NCBI GenBank assembly: GCA_947501555.1
Contig: CANMWG010000001.1
Coordinates: forward strand, 1 to 64,000
Direction: 5' to 3'
DNA from: an uncultured Paracoccaceae bacterium
GTDB taxonomy: Bacteria > Pseudomonadota > Alphaproteobacteria > Rhodobacterales > Rhodobacteraceae
DNA: 64,000 nt
Under the pieces are notes generated by a model, which was not told the DNA's origin, did no database searches, and was given only the letters and a program-made list of their open reading frames with translations. The position numbers were made by a program, and so were the translations under genes. Positions 56,732-64,000 of the stretch are shown here, piece after piece (positions within the stretch are counted from its first letter, which is position 1; each line of letters opens with the position of its first letter).

Positions 56732-57352
56732 ATGCCCGATTACGATCTTGATAACGCCTATGCAATTGAGGGTCCTGACAGCGCGAAAGAGCTCTATCGT
56801 GGGTGGGCTGCGACCTATGACAGCAGTTTTGCCGAAGGCTGCGGCTACATCGCTCCCCGTGAAATTGCCACGGTGTACAAAGAACTGAGCGACAGGGATC
56901 AACCCATCCTTGATATCGGCGCCGGAACGGGGCTTCTTGCCGAACACCTGCAGGATTTCGCGGTCGACGGGATCGATATCACCAAAGAGATGTTGGATGT
57001 GGCGGGTGAAAAGGGTCTTTACCGCAACCGGATTGTCGGTGACCTTTTGCAACCGCTTGATATGGCTGATGACACCTATGGCGGTGTGATCTCATCCGGT
57101 ACCTTCACCCATGGTCATGTGGGGCCTGCCTGCCTGCCCGAGCTGATCCGGGTCTGCCGCCCCGGCGCGCTTTTTGTGTGCGGCTGTATCCCCCCTGTCT
57201 TTGACGGCATGGGCTTTGGATCGACCCTGGCCATATTGAACGCCAAAGGGGTGATCAGCGACCTTAGCTTTCGCGATATCCCAATCTACGAAGGCAAGGA
57301 CCATCCCCACGCCAAGGACCGAGGTCTTGTGATGGTGTTTTGCAAATGCTGA
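56732..57352 (+). CDS. Class I SAM-dependent methyltransferase
   Basis: The 206-residue protein has the SAM motif ILDIGAGTGLLAEHLQ (about residues 60-75), the acidic-end motif DGIDITKEML (second strand), and YGGVISSGTFTHGHVG with the post-motif region. The N-terminal KELYRGWAATYDSSFAEG resembles small-molecule methyltransferases. Its start abuts the OppF-type stop (TAGATG), and its 3' end overlaps the GNAT gene by seven bases. It probably modifies the imported compound or a product of it, which is inference. Confidence 0.85.
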   Translation: MPDYDLDNAYAIEGPDSAKELYRGWAATYDSSFAEGCGYIAPREIATVYKELSDRDQPILDIGAGTGLLAEHLQDFAVDGIDITKEMLDVAGEKGLYRNRIVGDLLQPLDMADDTYGGVISSGTFTHGHVGPACLPELIRVCRPGALFVCGCIPPVFDGMGFGSTLAILNAKGVISDLSFRDIPIYEGKDHPHAKDRGLVMVFCKC

Positions 57353-57804
57353 CACTTGCACAGGTTGCCGGGGATCAGGCAGCGGCGGCAAGCGCCCTAA
57401 ACACAGCCGCCTTCGCGGATTATCGCAGGGGACTGGGCCACCTTAGCCCGCCCGACGACAGCTGGTTCCGAATTGCGGTCGCTGAAGGCACCGTCTGGTG
57501 GGTCCTCAAAGGCGCGGACCGGGTGGGCGTCGCGGTGTTGTCGCAGGCAGGGTCAACGCTCACAATTGATAGCCTGTGCGTCGCGACAGGCCGGCAGTCG
57601 GAAGGGTTGGGTCGCTTGGCGCTAGAGGCGGTCGAGGCACATGCAAGACAGGCAGGGGCGACAGAGATCCGCCTGCACACGGCACAGATCTACACCCGTC
57701 TCGTCGCCTTCTATTCCCGTGCTGGATACCGGGTCTCACATGTCGGACCGCACCCCAAAGGTCGTGACGACCGGTTTCGTGTATTCATGGTCAAATCACT
57801 CTAA
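57346..57804 (+). CDS. GNAT family N-acetyltransferase
   Basis: The 152-residue protein has the GNAT signature LTIDSLCVATGRQSEGLGRLALEAVEAHAR (split: LTIDSLCVATGRQSEG and LGRLALEAVEAHAR), the acetyl-CoA-binding Q/R-X-X-G-X-G/A-like loop, and EIRLHTAQIYTRLVAFYSRAGYR. It transfers acetyl to an amine. The start at 57346 is inside the upstream methyltransferase stop region. It belongs to the importer operon; the substrate is unknown. Confidence 0.82.
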   Translation: MLTLAQVAGDQAAAASALNTAAFADYRRGLGHLSPPDDSWFRIAVAEGTVWWVLKGADRVGVAVLSQAGSTLTIDSLCVATGRQSEGLGRLALEAVEAHARQAGATEIRLHTAQIYTRLVAFYSRAGYRVSHVGPHPKGRDDRFRVFMVKSL

Positions 57805-57813
57805 GGACATCCT

Positions 57814-58740
57814 ATGCAAGACCCTGCTTTCTCTGCCCCCGGCCGCTTTTGGCGCGGCAACTTGCACACCCATTCCAACAGATCAGACGGGGTATTGCCG
57901 CCAGAAGAGGTCTGCCGCCGATACCGCGCAGAAGGCTATGATTTCATCGCGCTGACCGATCATTTTATCGGCCTTTATGACTATCCAATCGTGGATACCG
58001 TGCCCTTTCGCACAGATGATTTCACCACGATCCTAGGGGCCGAGGTCCATTCCGGTGCGATGGAAAACGGCGAGCTTTGGCATATCCTCGCGGTCGGCCT
58101 ACCGGCGGATTTTGCGCCGTCCAATAGCCCGCATTTCGCCCCCGTTGCAGGCATGGAGACGGGCCCGGAACTGGCACAACGCTGCCGGGACGCAGGCGCT
58201 TTTGTGGCTATCGCGCACCCAGAATGGGGCGGGTTGTCCCTGGCAGATGCGCGCAGCATCAATGCAGCCCACGCGGTCGAGATCTACAATCATGGATGTC
58301 AGGTCGGTGCAGATCGGGCAGAAGGGTTTTGGCATCTCGACCGGCTGCTTGAGGAAGGGTGCAAGCTGACCCTTTGCGCGACCGACGATGCGCATTTTTC
58401 GGAACCAGATCATTTCGGTGGGTGGACGATGGTAAAGGCCGAGGAAAACACCCCCGAGGCGCTGCTTGCGGCGCTCAAGGCCGGTCATATGTATGCCTCA
58501 ACCGGTCCAAAGATTCATGATGTCATATGGGGCGATTGCGCAGCAAAGGTGCGGTGTTCACCCGCTGCAAATGTTATCGTGCAAGGTCGCGGCTCTGCAA
58601 CATCAGCGGTGCACGGAAACGGGGTGTCCGACATCGAGGTCCCCTACGGCCGCGTGGCTGAAAGTGACTGGATGCGACTGACTGTGATCGATGCCGCTGG
58701 CAAACGCGCTTGGACAAATCCAGTTTGGCCGAACGGATAG
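57814..58740 (+). CDS. PHP-domain phosphoesterase
   Basis: The 308-residue PHP metalloenzyme has the four motifs: NLHTHSNRSDGVLPPEEV, FIALTDHF, VAIAHPEWGG and LCATDDAHF. The C-terminal third (from about 225) has a beta-rich extension (GHMYASTGPKIHD). Such proteins are phosphatases or phosphodiesterases with a trinuclear metal site, similar to the TrpH branch. As the last gene of the importer operon it may dephosphorylate the internalised compound. A 9-bp gap separates it from the GNAT gene. Confidence 0.85.
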   Translation: MQDPAFSAPGRFWRGNLHTHSNRSDGVLPPEEVCRRYRAEGYDFIALTDHFIGLYDYPIVDTVPFRTDDFTTILGAEVHSGAMENGELWHILAVGLPADFAPSNSPHFAPVAGMETGPELAQRCRDAGAFVAIAHPEWGGLSLADARSINAAHAVEIYNHGCQVGADRAEGFWHLDRLLEEGCKLTLCATDDAHFSEPDHFGGWTMVKAEENTPEALLAALKAGHMYASTGPKIHDVIWGDCAAKVRCSPAANVIVQGRGSATSAVHGNGVSDIEVPYGRVAESDWMRLTVIDAAGKRAWTNPVWPNG

Positions 58741-59033
58741 CCGACGGCGAGTACATTTTGTCAAATCTGGATAAGCCCATTCGCGTCACGCCAAATAGCA
58801 ACTCGTTTGAGACGTAAGCACTTCAGGCTTGTGCAAGAATTTGGGCGTAATTTGTACGCTTGCTGAACTCCGGTATGAGGGCTGCATTCCCAACATCGAA
58901 AAAGTCAGATGGTCGTTGGCCTTACCACTTCTCTACAGCCACTAAATTCGACCTTTCGATCTATGAAATTGGAAGGTTCGATGCTTCGCAGCACAAGCAC
59001 CCCTTTAGGCGGGAGTACCTTGCAAGTCCCGCC

Positions 59034-59567
59034 CTAAATCGCGTCGCCTAATTCAAGACCCTTGGCGCGCAAGTATGCAACCTTTGTTGGCACATCAAAG
59101 CGTTCAGATGCCGCTTGGGACCGCCCCTCTTCCCACGAAACGACAAACGCATCCATTGGCATCAGAAAAGCCAATCCGAATGCCGTTGCCTCTTCACGTG
59201 ACTGAAGTGACGTGGGTTCATACAAGGCTTGGATACCGCAACCTGGGTTTGCCTTGCGCGCTTTATCAACTTGTAACGCCCAGTGCCCAAGCGCCGTCGC
59301 GGTTATGACGCGGTCATCACGTTTTCGACCGGGCCGCGGCAACCAGATAACTGGACGCCCTTGTAGGGGTACTTCCAGCATGATGTCGTTGGGGCGGTGA
59401 GAGTATTCGATATCAACGCCAGCCGCCGTGCACACTTCGTCTAGGTACTTTCCGTCTCGGAATCCCCAATCATGTGCGTATCGGTCCGCTAGAACCTCAA
59501 TATCCAAGATCGCCAGCCCCGACTCTTCTGGTTCGACGTAGGGGTACGGCGGGTGTTTAGCAGGCAT
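59034..59567 (-). CDS. ImmA/IrrE-like protein with degenerate zinc motif
   Basis: The 177-residue protein starts MPAKHPPYPYVEP, with GAGGAAAGG upstream. The order of motifs is that of ImmA/IrrE metallopeptidases: an N-terminal helix (DIEVLADRYA), beta strands (IMLEVPLQGRPVIWLP), the motif helix ATALGHWALQVDK where the family has HELGH, and REEATAFGLAFLMPMDAF as in the family's A-N-x-F-A-x-x-L-L-M-P. The HExxH His/Glu are missing (TALGH), so proteolysis is unlikely. No XRE repressor is adjacent. Confidence 0.6.
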   Translation of the reverse strand: MPAKHPPYPYVEPEESGLAILDIEVLADRYAHDWGFRDGKYLDEVCTAAGVDIEYSHRPNDIMLEVPLQGRPVIWLPRPGRKRDDRVITATALGHWALQVDKARKANPGCGIQALYEPTSLQSREEATAFGLAFLMPMDAFVVSWEEGRSQAASERFDVPTKVAYLRAKGLELGDAI

Positions 59568-59872
59568 ATTTGCACCCTTTCCTCAAAGTCACTCAGCTCT
59601 GATACCCCGCAAAGGTTACCAATCTGAGAACGTTTGATGGCGCTCTTGTCGCGTTTGCTTTCTTGGGGCTGCCGCGCTTCATCCCGATAATTGGACAATC
59701 AATGGATTGGTGTGATTTCGCGTATTCGCAACGCATTGATCCTACTTTTCGTGGCTCAAAGGTTTTCAATCGGCGCGCGAACACAATACTGGGGGGCCGC
59801 GAACATTGTGTGGAGATTTTCCTAGTCGCCCATCGCTATGACTATTTCAGGGTTCATGGACCACGACCAGCT
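59568..59872. other. Intergenic region, no supported gene
   Basis: Roughly 300 bp between the ImmA/IrrE-like gene and the amidase. Two short reverse-strand frames (59489-59698 and 59593-59784) are present, but neither resembles a known domain and neither has a convincing start. I see no repeat or RNA structure. Confidence 0.45.
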
Positions 59873-61255
59873 TTAGAAAGCCGACAATGTGCTTTGGGAT
59901 ACTAAAACCTGCTCAATGCCACAACACGCATGCAAAAGCTCCGAATCCTTCGTGTTAGCCATAGAGAATAACGCTCCGATTGGGGCTCCGGCGGCGTTGG
60001 TGCCGATGGGCATGCTCACACCCGGCATCCCGAGGTAATTCCCCAACATCGTATTGCGCAAGGCCAGTAGGTTGGATTTTACGAATAGGTCATCATCGGC
60101 CTCAAGTTCGGCAATGGAGGGGGCTGTCATCGCGACGGTTGGAAAGACCAACACGCTATTGCCGAGTTGTTCAATGACTGCATCCTGAAGCCGAAAGCGT
60201 TCCCACTGCAGCCGAATGTAGTCTTGGGCCGTAAACTGGCTTGCTGTCCCCATGCGCTCTCGGACACGTTGGTCCATTTTTTCGGCCTCCACACTTTGCA
60301 GAAGGTCCTGATGGAGCGTCGCGGCTTCGGCCACAGTCAAGGTACCATGCTTTGCAAAAAGAGCTGTGACTTCAGAAAAGATCGGGAACGCGCTTTCAGA
60401 TATGTGATATCCCGCGTCTTTGAGCCGCTGAATAGCGTCCTCAAATGCGGCGAAAACGGCCGGGGCCAGACCGTCTAGGACACATGTGGTTGGCACAATC
60501 AAGTTTGGTTTTGTCACGATGCCGGCGCTGCGCTCGGTCCGAGTGGGTCCGCGCAAAATCGCATCAAAGGTGATCAAGTCTTCAATGTTATGCGCAAAGG
60601 TTCCCACCGAATCCAAACTTTCAGAAAGAGGGAAGACGCCGGTTTTATCATAATGCGTCTGACTGGATTTGAACCCCGTGATCCCGCAAAACGCGGCAGG
60701 AACACGCACGGACCCAGCAGTATCCGTACCGACGGCGAGCGGCACAATTGATGCAGCAACCGCAACGGCCGAGCCGGACGATGATCCACCTGGGGCCAAG
60801 GGGTCATCCTTTGAGCATGGGTTTACGGGTGTTCCAAAGTGCGGATTTAGGCCCAGCCCAGAATAGGCAAATTCTGACAGGTTGGTTTTGCCAATACAGA
60901 TCAATCCCGCTTTGACGCAGTTCTCGTAGATCACTGCTGGTGCTTTCGGTGGGGGTGTATGCTCAAACACGGCGCTTGCAGCTGTCGTTGGCACACCCGG
61001 AATATCAACGAGATCCTTCCAGGCGACTGGAATCCCATCAAATGCACTCAGCGGTTTTCCTGCTTTCCGTCGGGCATCACTCGCACGCGCGTCCCTCAGT
61101 GCCGCATCCTCAAACAAGGAGATAAAGATGCTGTCATCGTCGTGGTCTGCAATCCTGGCAAAACAGGACCCAACGAGGGCCTCGGAAGTCATTTCGCCGC
61201 GTGCGAGTGATTGGGAAAGAGCGGTCGCGCTCATTGGTTTCTGGTCTATGGACAC
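59873..61255 (-). CDS. Amidase signature family enzyme
   Basis: I place the start at GTG 61255 (CGGAG eight bases upstream); an ATG at 61234 is the alternative. The 460-residue hydrolase shows the Ser-Ser-Lys triad of the amidase family: Lys80 in VAWKDLVD, the GGSSSGSA loop at about 157-162 (cis-Ser), and Ser182 in DTAGSVRVPAAFCG. The YSGLGLNPHFGTPVNP stretch is typical. It hydrolyses an amide; the position next to TRAP genes suggests the transported compound is its substrate or product. Confidence 0.9.
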   Translation of the reverse strand: MSIDQKPMSATALSQSLARGEMTSEALVGSCFARIADHDDDSIFISLFEDAALRDARASDARRKAGKPLSAFDGIPVAWKDLVDIPGVPTTAASAVFEHTPPPKAPAVIYENCVKAGLICIGKTNLSEFAYSGLGLNPHFGTPVNPCSKDDPLAPGGSSSGSAVAVAASIVPLAVGTDTAGSVRVPAAFCGITGFKSSQTHYDKTGVFPLSESLDSVGTFAHNIEDLITFDAILRGPTRTERSAGIVTKPNLIVPTTCVLDGLAPAVFAAFEDAIQRLKDAGYHISESAFPIFSEVTALFAKHGTLTVAEAATLHQDLLQSVEAEKMDQRVRERMGTASQFTAQDYIRLQWERFRLQDAVIEQLGNSVLVFPTVAMTAPSIAELEADDDLFVKSNLLALRNTMLGNYLGMPGVSMPIGTNAAGAPIGALFSMANTKDSELLHACCGIEQVLVSQSTLSAF

Positions 61256-61277
61256 GAAAGGCTCCGATTGTGGGGTG

Positions 61278-62540
61278 TCAGACGAATATGGTAATGATGT
61301 TCGGGAACAGAATGAGCCCGAAAAGCACAACCAAATAGGCAGCGATATAGGGTAGGGCGCTCTTGGAAATATCTTCCATCCGCGACCCTGACAGGCGCGC
61401 AGCGATGAATAGGTTCAACCCAACGGGGGGCGTGAAGTTCCCAACTGCCAGTGCGATCACCGTGAATACGCCGAAATAGATGGGGTCTATCCCAACCGCC
61501 GCGATCAGCGTGCCCAATGTCGGAACCAGCAGGACAAGGGCTGCAACATTATCAAGGAACGTCCCCGCGACCAGCAAAAGAATGAGAACCATCAGCATAA
61601 TCAGCGTCGGGTTACTGCTGAAATCGAGCATGGATGCGGCCACTGTTTGCGGCAACTGTTCGGCCGTGATGATGTAAGAGAACGCATTCGCGGTCCCCAT
61701 CAAATACATCACCACGGCAGAGCTGATGGCCGTATCGACAAAGATCGGCGCAAGGGACTTTACGCTAATTGATCGATAGACAAACAGCCCCACGACCAGG
61801 CCGTAAAGACAAGCGACCGCTGCGGATTCTGTTGGGGTAAAGATGCCACCATAAATGCCCCCAAGGATGATAAGTGGCATGATCAATGCAAGGCTGCTTT
61901 CCTGCAGTACCTTGGACACGCCGGTAGAGGCTTCGATTTTTTCCCCGGCGAGCCCGTTTTTCTTTGCCAAAATGTAATTCACCGCCCCCAAAGCGAACGC
62001 GATCAGGATCCCGGGAAGAATACCCGCGATGAACAAATCCCCAATCGATACATCGGCGATAGTTCCATAGATCACCATTGTTAGGCTGGGCGGAATGATC
62101 AGCCCCAGAGCGCCAGAGGACGCAACAACGGCGCCCGCAAACGATGGGGCATACCCACGTTTCTTCATCGACGGGATCAAGATTGAACCGATTGCAGAGG
62201 TCGTTGCTGGAGCAGAGCCACTAATTGCCCCAAAGAATGCAGAAGCCCCCGTCGACATTTGCGCCAGACCGCCAGGATACCGTCCAAGCGCCGAACCGGC
62301 GAGCTTTACCAAACGTTCGGAGATTTGAGCCGCAGCCATGATATTTCCGGCCAGCAAAAATAGAGGAATAGCGAGGAACGGAAAGCTGTTCAGCCCATTA
62401 AATAGTTTTTGCGGAATGATAAGAAGCGGGATCGGACTGGCGAAATGGATCGCCAAGACAGATGCGATCCCCAATGCAAAGGCGACGGGCACCCCCAAAA
62501 GCAACAACCCAAACAGGGCAACAAACAGGATCTCGGTCAT
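61278..62540 (-). CDS. TRAP transporter large permease (DctM)
   Basis: The 420-residue membrane protein has about twelve hydrophobic segments and TRAP-DctM signatures: NSFPFLAIPLFLLAGNIMAAAQIS, GASAFFGAISGSAPATTSAIGS and GIYGGIFTPTESAAVACLYG. Together with the small permease and the binding protein, it forms a sodium-coupled uptake system for an organic acid or amide-type compound. Its start overlaps the small-permease stop (62537-62540, ATGA). The amidase gene begins 23 bp downstream. Confidence 0.95.
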   Translation of the reverse strand: MTEILFVALFGLLLLGVPVAFALGIASVLAIHFASPIPLLIIPQKLFNGLNSFPFLAIPLFLLAGNIMAAAQISERLVKLAGSALGRYPGGLAQMSTGASAFFGAISGSAPATTSAIGSILIPSMKKRGYAPSFAGAVVASSGALGLIIPPSLTMVIYGTIADVSIGDLFIAGILPGILIAFALGAVNYILAKKNGLAGEKIEASTGVSKVLQESSLALIMPLIILGGIYGGIFTPTESAAVACLYGLVVGLFVYRSISVKSLAPIFVDTAISSAVVMYLMGTANAFSYIITAEQLPQTVAASMLDFSSNPTLIMLMVLILLLVAGTFLDNVAALVLLVPTLGTLIAAVGIDPIYFGVFTVIALAVGNFTPPVGLNLFIAARLSGSRMEDISKSALPYIAAYLVVLFGLILFPNIITIFV

Positions 62541-63010
62541 GACTTCGATCCTTTCGCGAACTTTTGGATTTGCTGCTCACACAAAAATGCCAAGGCAATG
62601 ATCGATCCAACGGGCATTGCCATGGTGATGTACCCTACTGGGATCCTCGCTGCGGGGGATGATTGCCGCATGGCACGCATTGCAAGATCGTGACCTTCGA
62701 CAACGACAAGGCACAAGAAGGCTGCAAGCCCCAAAAAAATAACAAAGTCCGCGACGGTTCGCGCGCGTCCTGGAAGCTGCGTCAGAAGGATATCCATAGC
62801 GATGTGATTGTTATGGCGAAATGCCACGGCCGCACCCAAAAAGACTGACCAAATCATCGCGTAAATGGACAACTCGCTGGCGGCGGCGAGTGAAAAATTG
62901 AATATGAACCGGCTCGCGACTTGTGCGGTTACCAAGGCAAACACGGCAAAGAGGCATATGCCAGCCAGGTATTTGATCAGCGTTTCTAGCCAGTCGAAAA
63001 ATTTCATCAT
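62537..63010 (-). CDS. TRAP transporter small permease (DctQ)
   Basis: The 157-residue protein has four hydrophobic segments and the family patterns FDWLETLIKYLAGICLFAVFALV (split: FDWLETLIKYLAG, ICLFAVFALV), FAEL-like ELSIYAMIWSVFLGAAVAFR and HNNHIAMDIL. It is overlapped by the large permease. Forty-eight bases separate it from the upstream binding-protein gene. Confidence 0.92.
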   Translation of the reverse strand: MMKFFDWLETLIKYLAGICLFAVFALVTAQVASRFIFNFSLAAASELSIYAMIWSVFLGAAVAFRHNNHIAMDILLTQLPGRARTVADFVIFLGLAAFLCLVVVEGHDLAMRAMRQSSPAARIPVGYITMAMPVGSIIALAFLCEQQIQKFAKGSKS

Positions 63011-63058
63011 TCACCCATATGCTGGCCCGCACCCCAAAAAAAGTCCGGGCCATCTATT

Positions 63059-64000
63059 TTAGTCAGCAAGCGTTGTTTGGATTTCTTCAATAATGCTTGC
63101 GTCCAAAGTGCCTTTGAACATTTCGATCACCGGCGCTGTGGCCTCTTGGAAGGGGGCCACATCAACATCGTTGATCTGGTTGCCCAGCTGAGCAAGTTCA
63201 GCCCATTGTCCATCTTCAAGTTCATTGACCATTTCCAAATGGACGCCCGCCATTTCAGTCGCTGTTTCGAGCAAAACCGTCCGGTGCTCTTCGGACAATG
63301 AATCCAGTAGGGCTTCGTTCATGATCAGCGGAGAGCCAAGGTAGATGTGCGCCGTGCGCGTTGTATAGGCCTGAACTTCGTAGAATTTTTGGGTCAGGAT
63401 GTGCGCAGGCGGGTTCTCTTGCGCGTCTGCCGTGCCCAACTGCAATGCTGAGTAGAGTTCCCCGAATGAAATCACGACGGGGTTCGCACCCATCGCCTTA
63501 AAAGTTTCAACGAAAACTTCGCCTTCAGGGACGCGGATTTTCACACCTTCCAGATCAGCAGGGGATGTGATGGGTTGCTCGTTGTTGGTGATGTTACGCA
63601 GACCGCCCATCCACCAGCCGATGACAACGGCACCGGTGCCATCCATTTTGGCCTCGAGCTGATCACCAACTGGACCCTCAAGGACCTCGTGGACATCATC
63701 CAAAGACGAGAACAAGAAAGGCAGGTTGAGAATGCCCATGTCCGGGACCCAGTTAGAAAGGACGGTATCGGACACCAGGAAAATATCCTGCGTTCCAAGC
63801 ATCGTGCCTTCAACCGCTTCAAGCTGTTTGCCAAGCTGGTCTGCGGGGTAAACTTGAATGTCGATCTCTCCGTCTGTCCGTTCCCGGACAGTTTCAGCGA
63901 ACAGCTCAGAGATTGTCTGGTAATGGTGGGTTGGTGCGCCTGTATGTCCCAAACGTAGCGTGATCGTATCGGCGTGGGCGGTGGTCACAAGGGCAGACGA
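63059..64000 (-). CDS. TRAP substrate-binding protein (DctP), 5' end outside window
   Basis: The frame stays open to the window edge. The residues at the edge (SSALVTTAHA before DTITLRLGHTG) are the end of a signal peptide, so the start lies beyond 64000. Family signatures are RLGHTGAPTHHYQTISELFAE, the DIQVYPADQLGKQLEAVEG segment, the DLEGVKIRVPE motif and the late SFGELYSALQLGTADAQENP. DctP captures the solute in the periplasm. At least 314 residues are present. Confidence 0.93.
   Translation of the reverse strand, partial: SSALVTTAHADTITLRLGHTGAPTHHYQTISELFAETVRERTDGEIDIQVYPADQLGKQLEAVEGTMLGTQDIFLVSDTVLSNWVPDMGILNLPFLFSSLDDVHEVLEGPVGDQLEAKMDGTGAVVIGWWMGGLRNITNNEQPITSPADLEGVKIRVPEGEVFVETFKAMGANPVVISFGELYSALQLGTADAQENPPAHILTQKFYEVQAYTTRTAHIYLGSPLIMNEALLDSLSEEHRTVLLETATEMAGVHLEMVNELEDGQWAELAQLGNQINDVDVAPFQEATAPVIEMFKGTLDASIIEEIQTTLAD

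Noticed and set aside
59489..59784. XRE repressor partner for the ImmA-like protein
   Set aside because: The short reverse frames here lack a helix-turn-helix pattern.

Overview
The window looks like a chromosomal segment of a marine alphaproteobacterium of the Rhodobacteraceae (Roseobacter group). The evidence is moderately high GC coding sequence, very compact gene packing with many ATGA/TGATG stop-start overlaps, and a typical Roseobacter gene set: propionyl-CoA synthetase, MaeB, an eight-gene fatty-acid oxidation run, TRAP and peptide-type ABC transporters, and a DgcA-like demethylase. The species cannot be named from the sequence alone.

Layout. 1-1.4 kb: an IS3-family element with matching terminal inverted repeats, whose orfA is broken twice. 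1.4-7.3 kb: housekeeping and conserved hypothetical genes (alpha/beta hydrolase, DUF817, a lectin/lyase-fold protein, glyA, nadK). 7.3-12.3 kb: a DUF4304-like gene, prpE and maeB (propionate/acetate and C4 metabolism). 12.4-18.5 kb: a tightly coupled forward run beginning with a degenerate nuclease-like secreted protein and a VOC-bicupin protein and continuing into nucleoside salvage (cdd, deoA, deoB, add, upp). 18.5-28.8 kb: secreted and membrane hypotheticals, a DgcA-like flavin oxidoreductase followed by a DUF600-like orphan and a truncated second copy of the oxidoreductase 3' end, a lipoprotein, an acyl-CoA synthetase, an FGE-domain protein and a sulfotransferase.

28.8-36.9 kb: a reverse-strand beta-oxidation run (two MerR regulators, acyl-CoA dehydrogenase, GST, YidD-like protein, thiolase, NTF2-like protein, fused FadB-type enzyme). 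37-43.4 kb: two hotdog thioesterases, a MATE exporter, pyrD, a DUF952 protein, a 5'-nucleotidase and a PHB-depolymerase-like esterase. 43.45 kb: tRNA-Gly(TCC). 43.6-48.3 kb: an ABC exporter, a second acyl-CoA synthetase and a 3-hydroxyisobutyrate-dehydrogenase-like enzyme. 48.3-50.4 kb: a decaying homogentisate locus, with the hydrolase intact, hmgA deleted and frameshifted, and a probable MarR remnant. 50.6-58.7 kb: an eight-gene forward operon with a complete peptide-type ABC importer followed by a methyltransferase, a GNAT acetyltransferase and a PHP phosphoesterase. 59-64 kb: a degenerate ImmA/IrrE-like protein, then an amidase with a complete TRAP transporter whose binding protein runs off the window end.

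I found no prophage, CRISPR array or obvious defence island. The most interesting signals are the decaying hmg locus, the partial gene duplication bracketing the DUF600-like orphan, a 33-bp composite palindrome found at two distant promoter-like sites, and the importer/modification/phosphoesterase operon, whose substrate is unknown.
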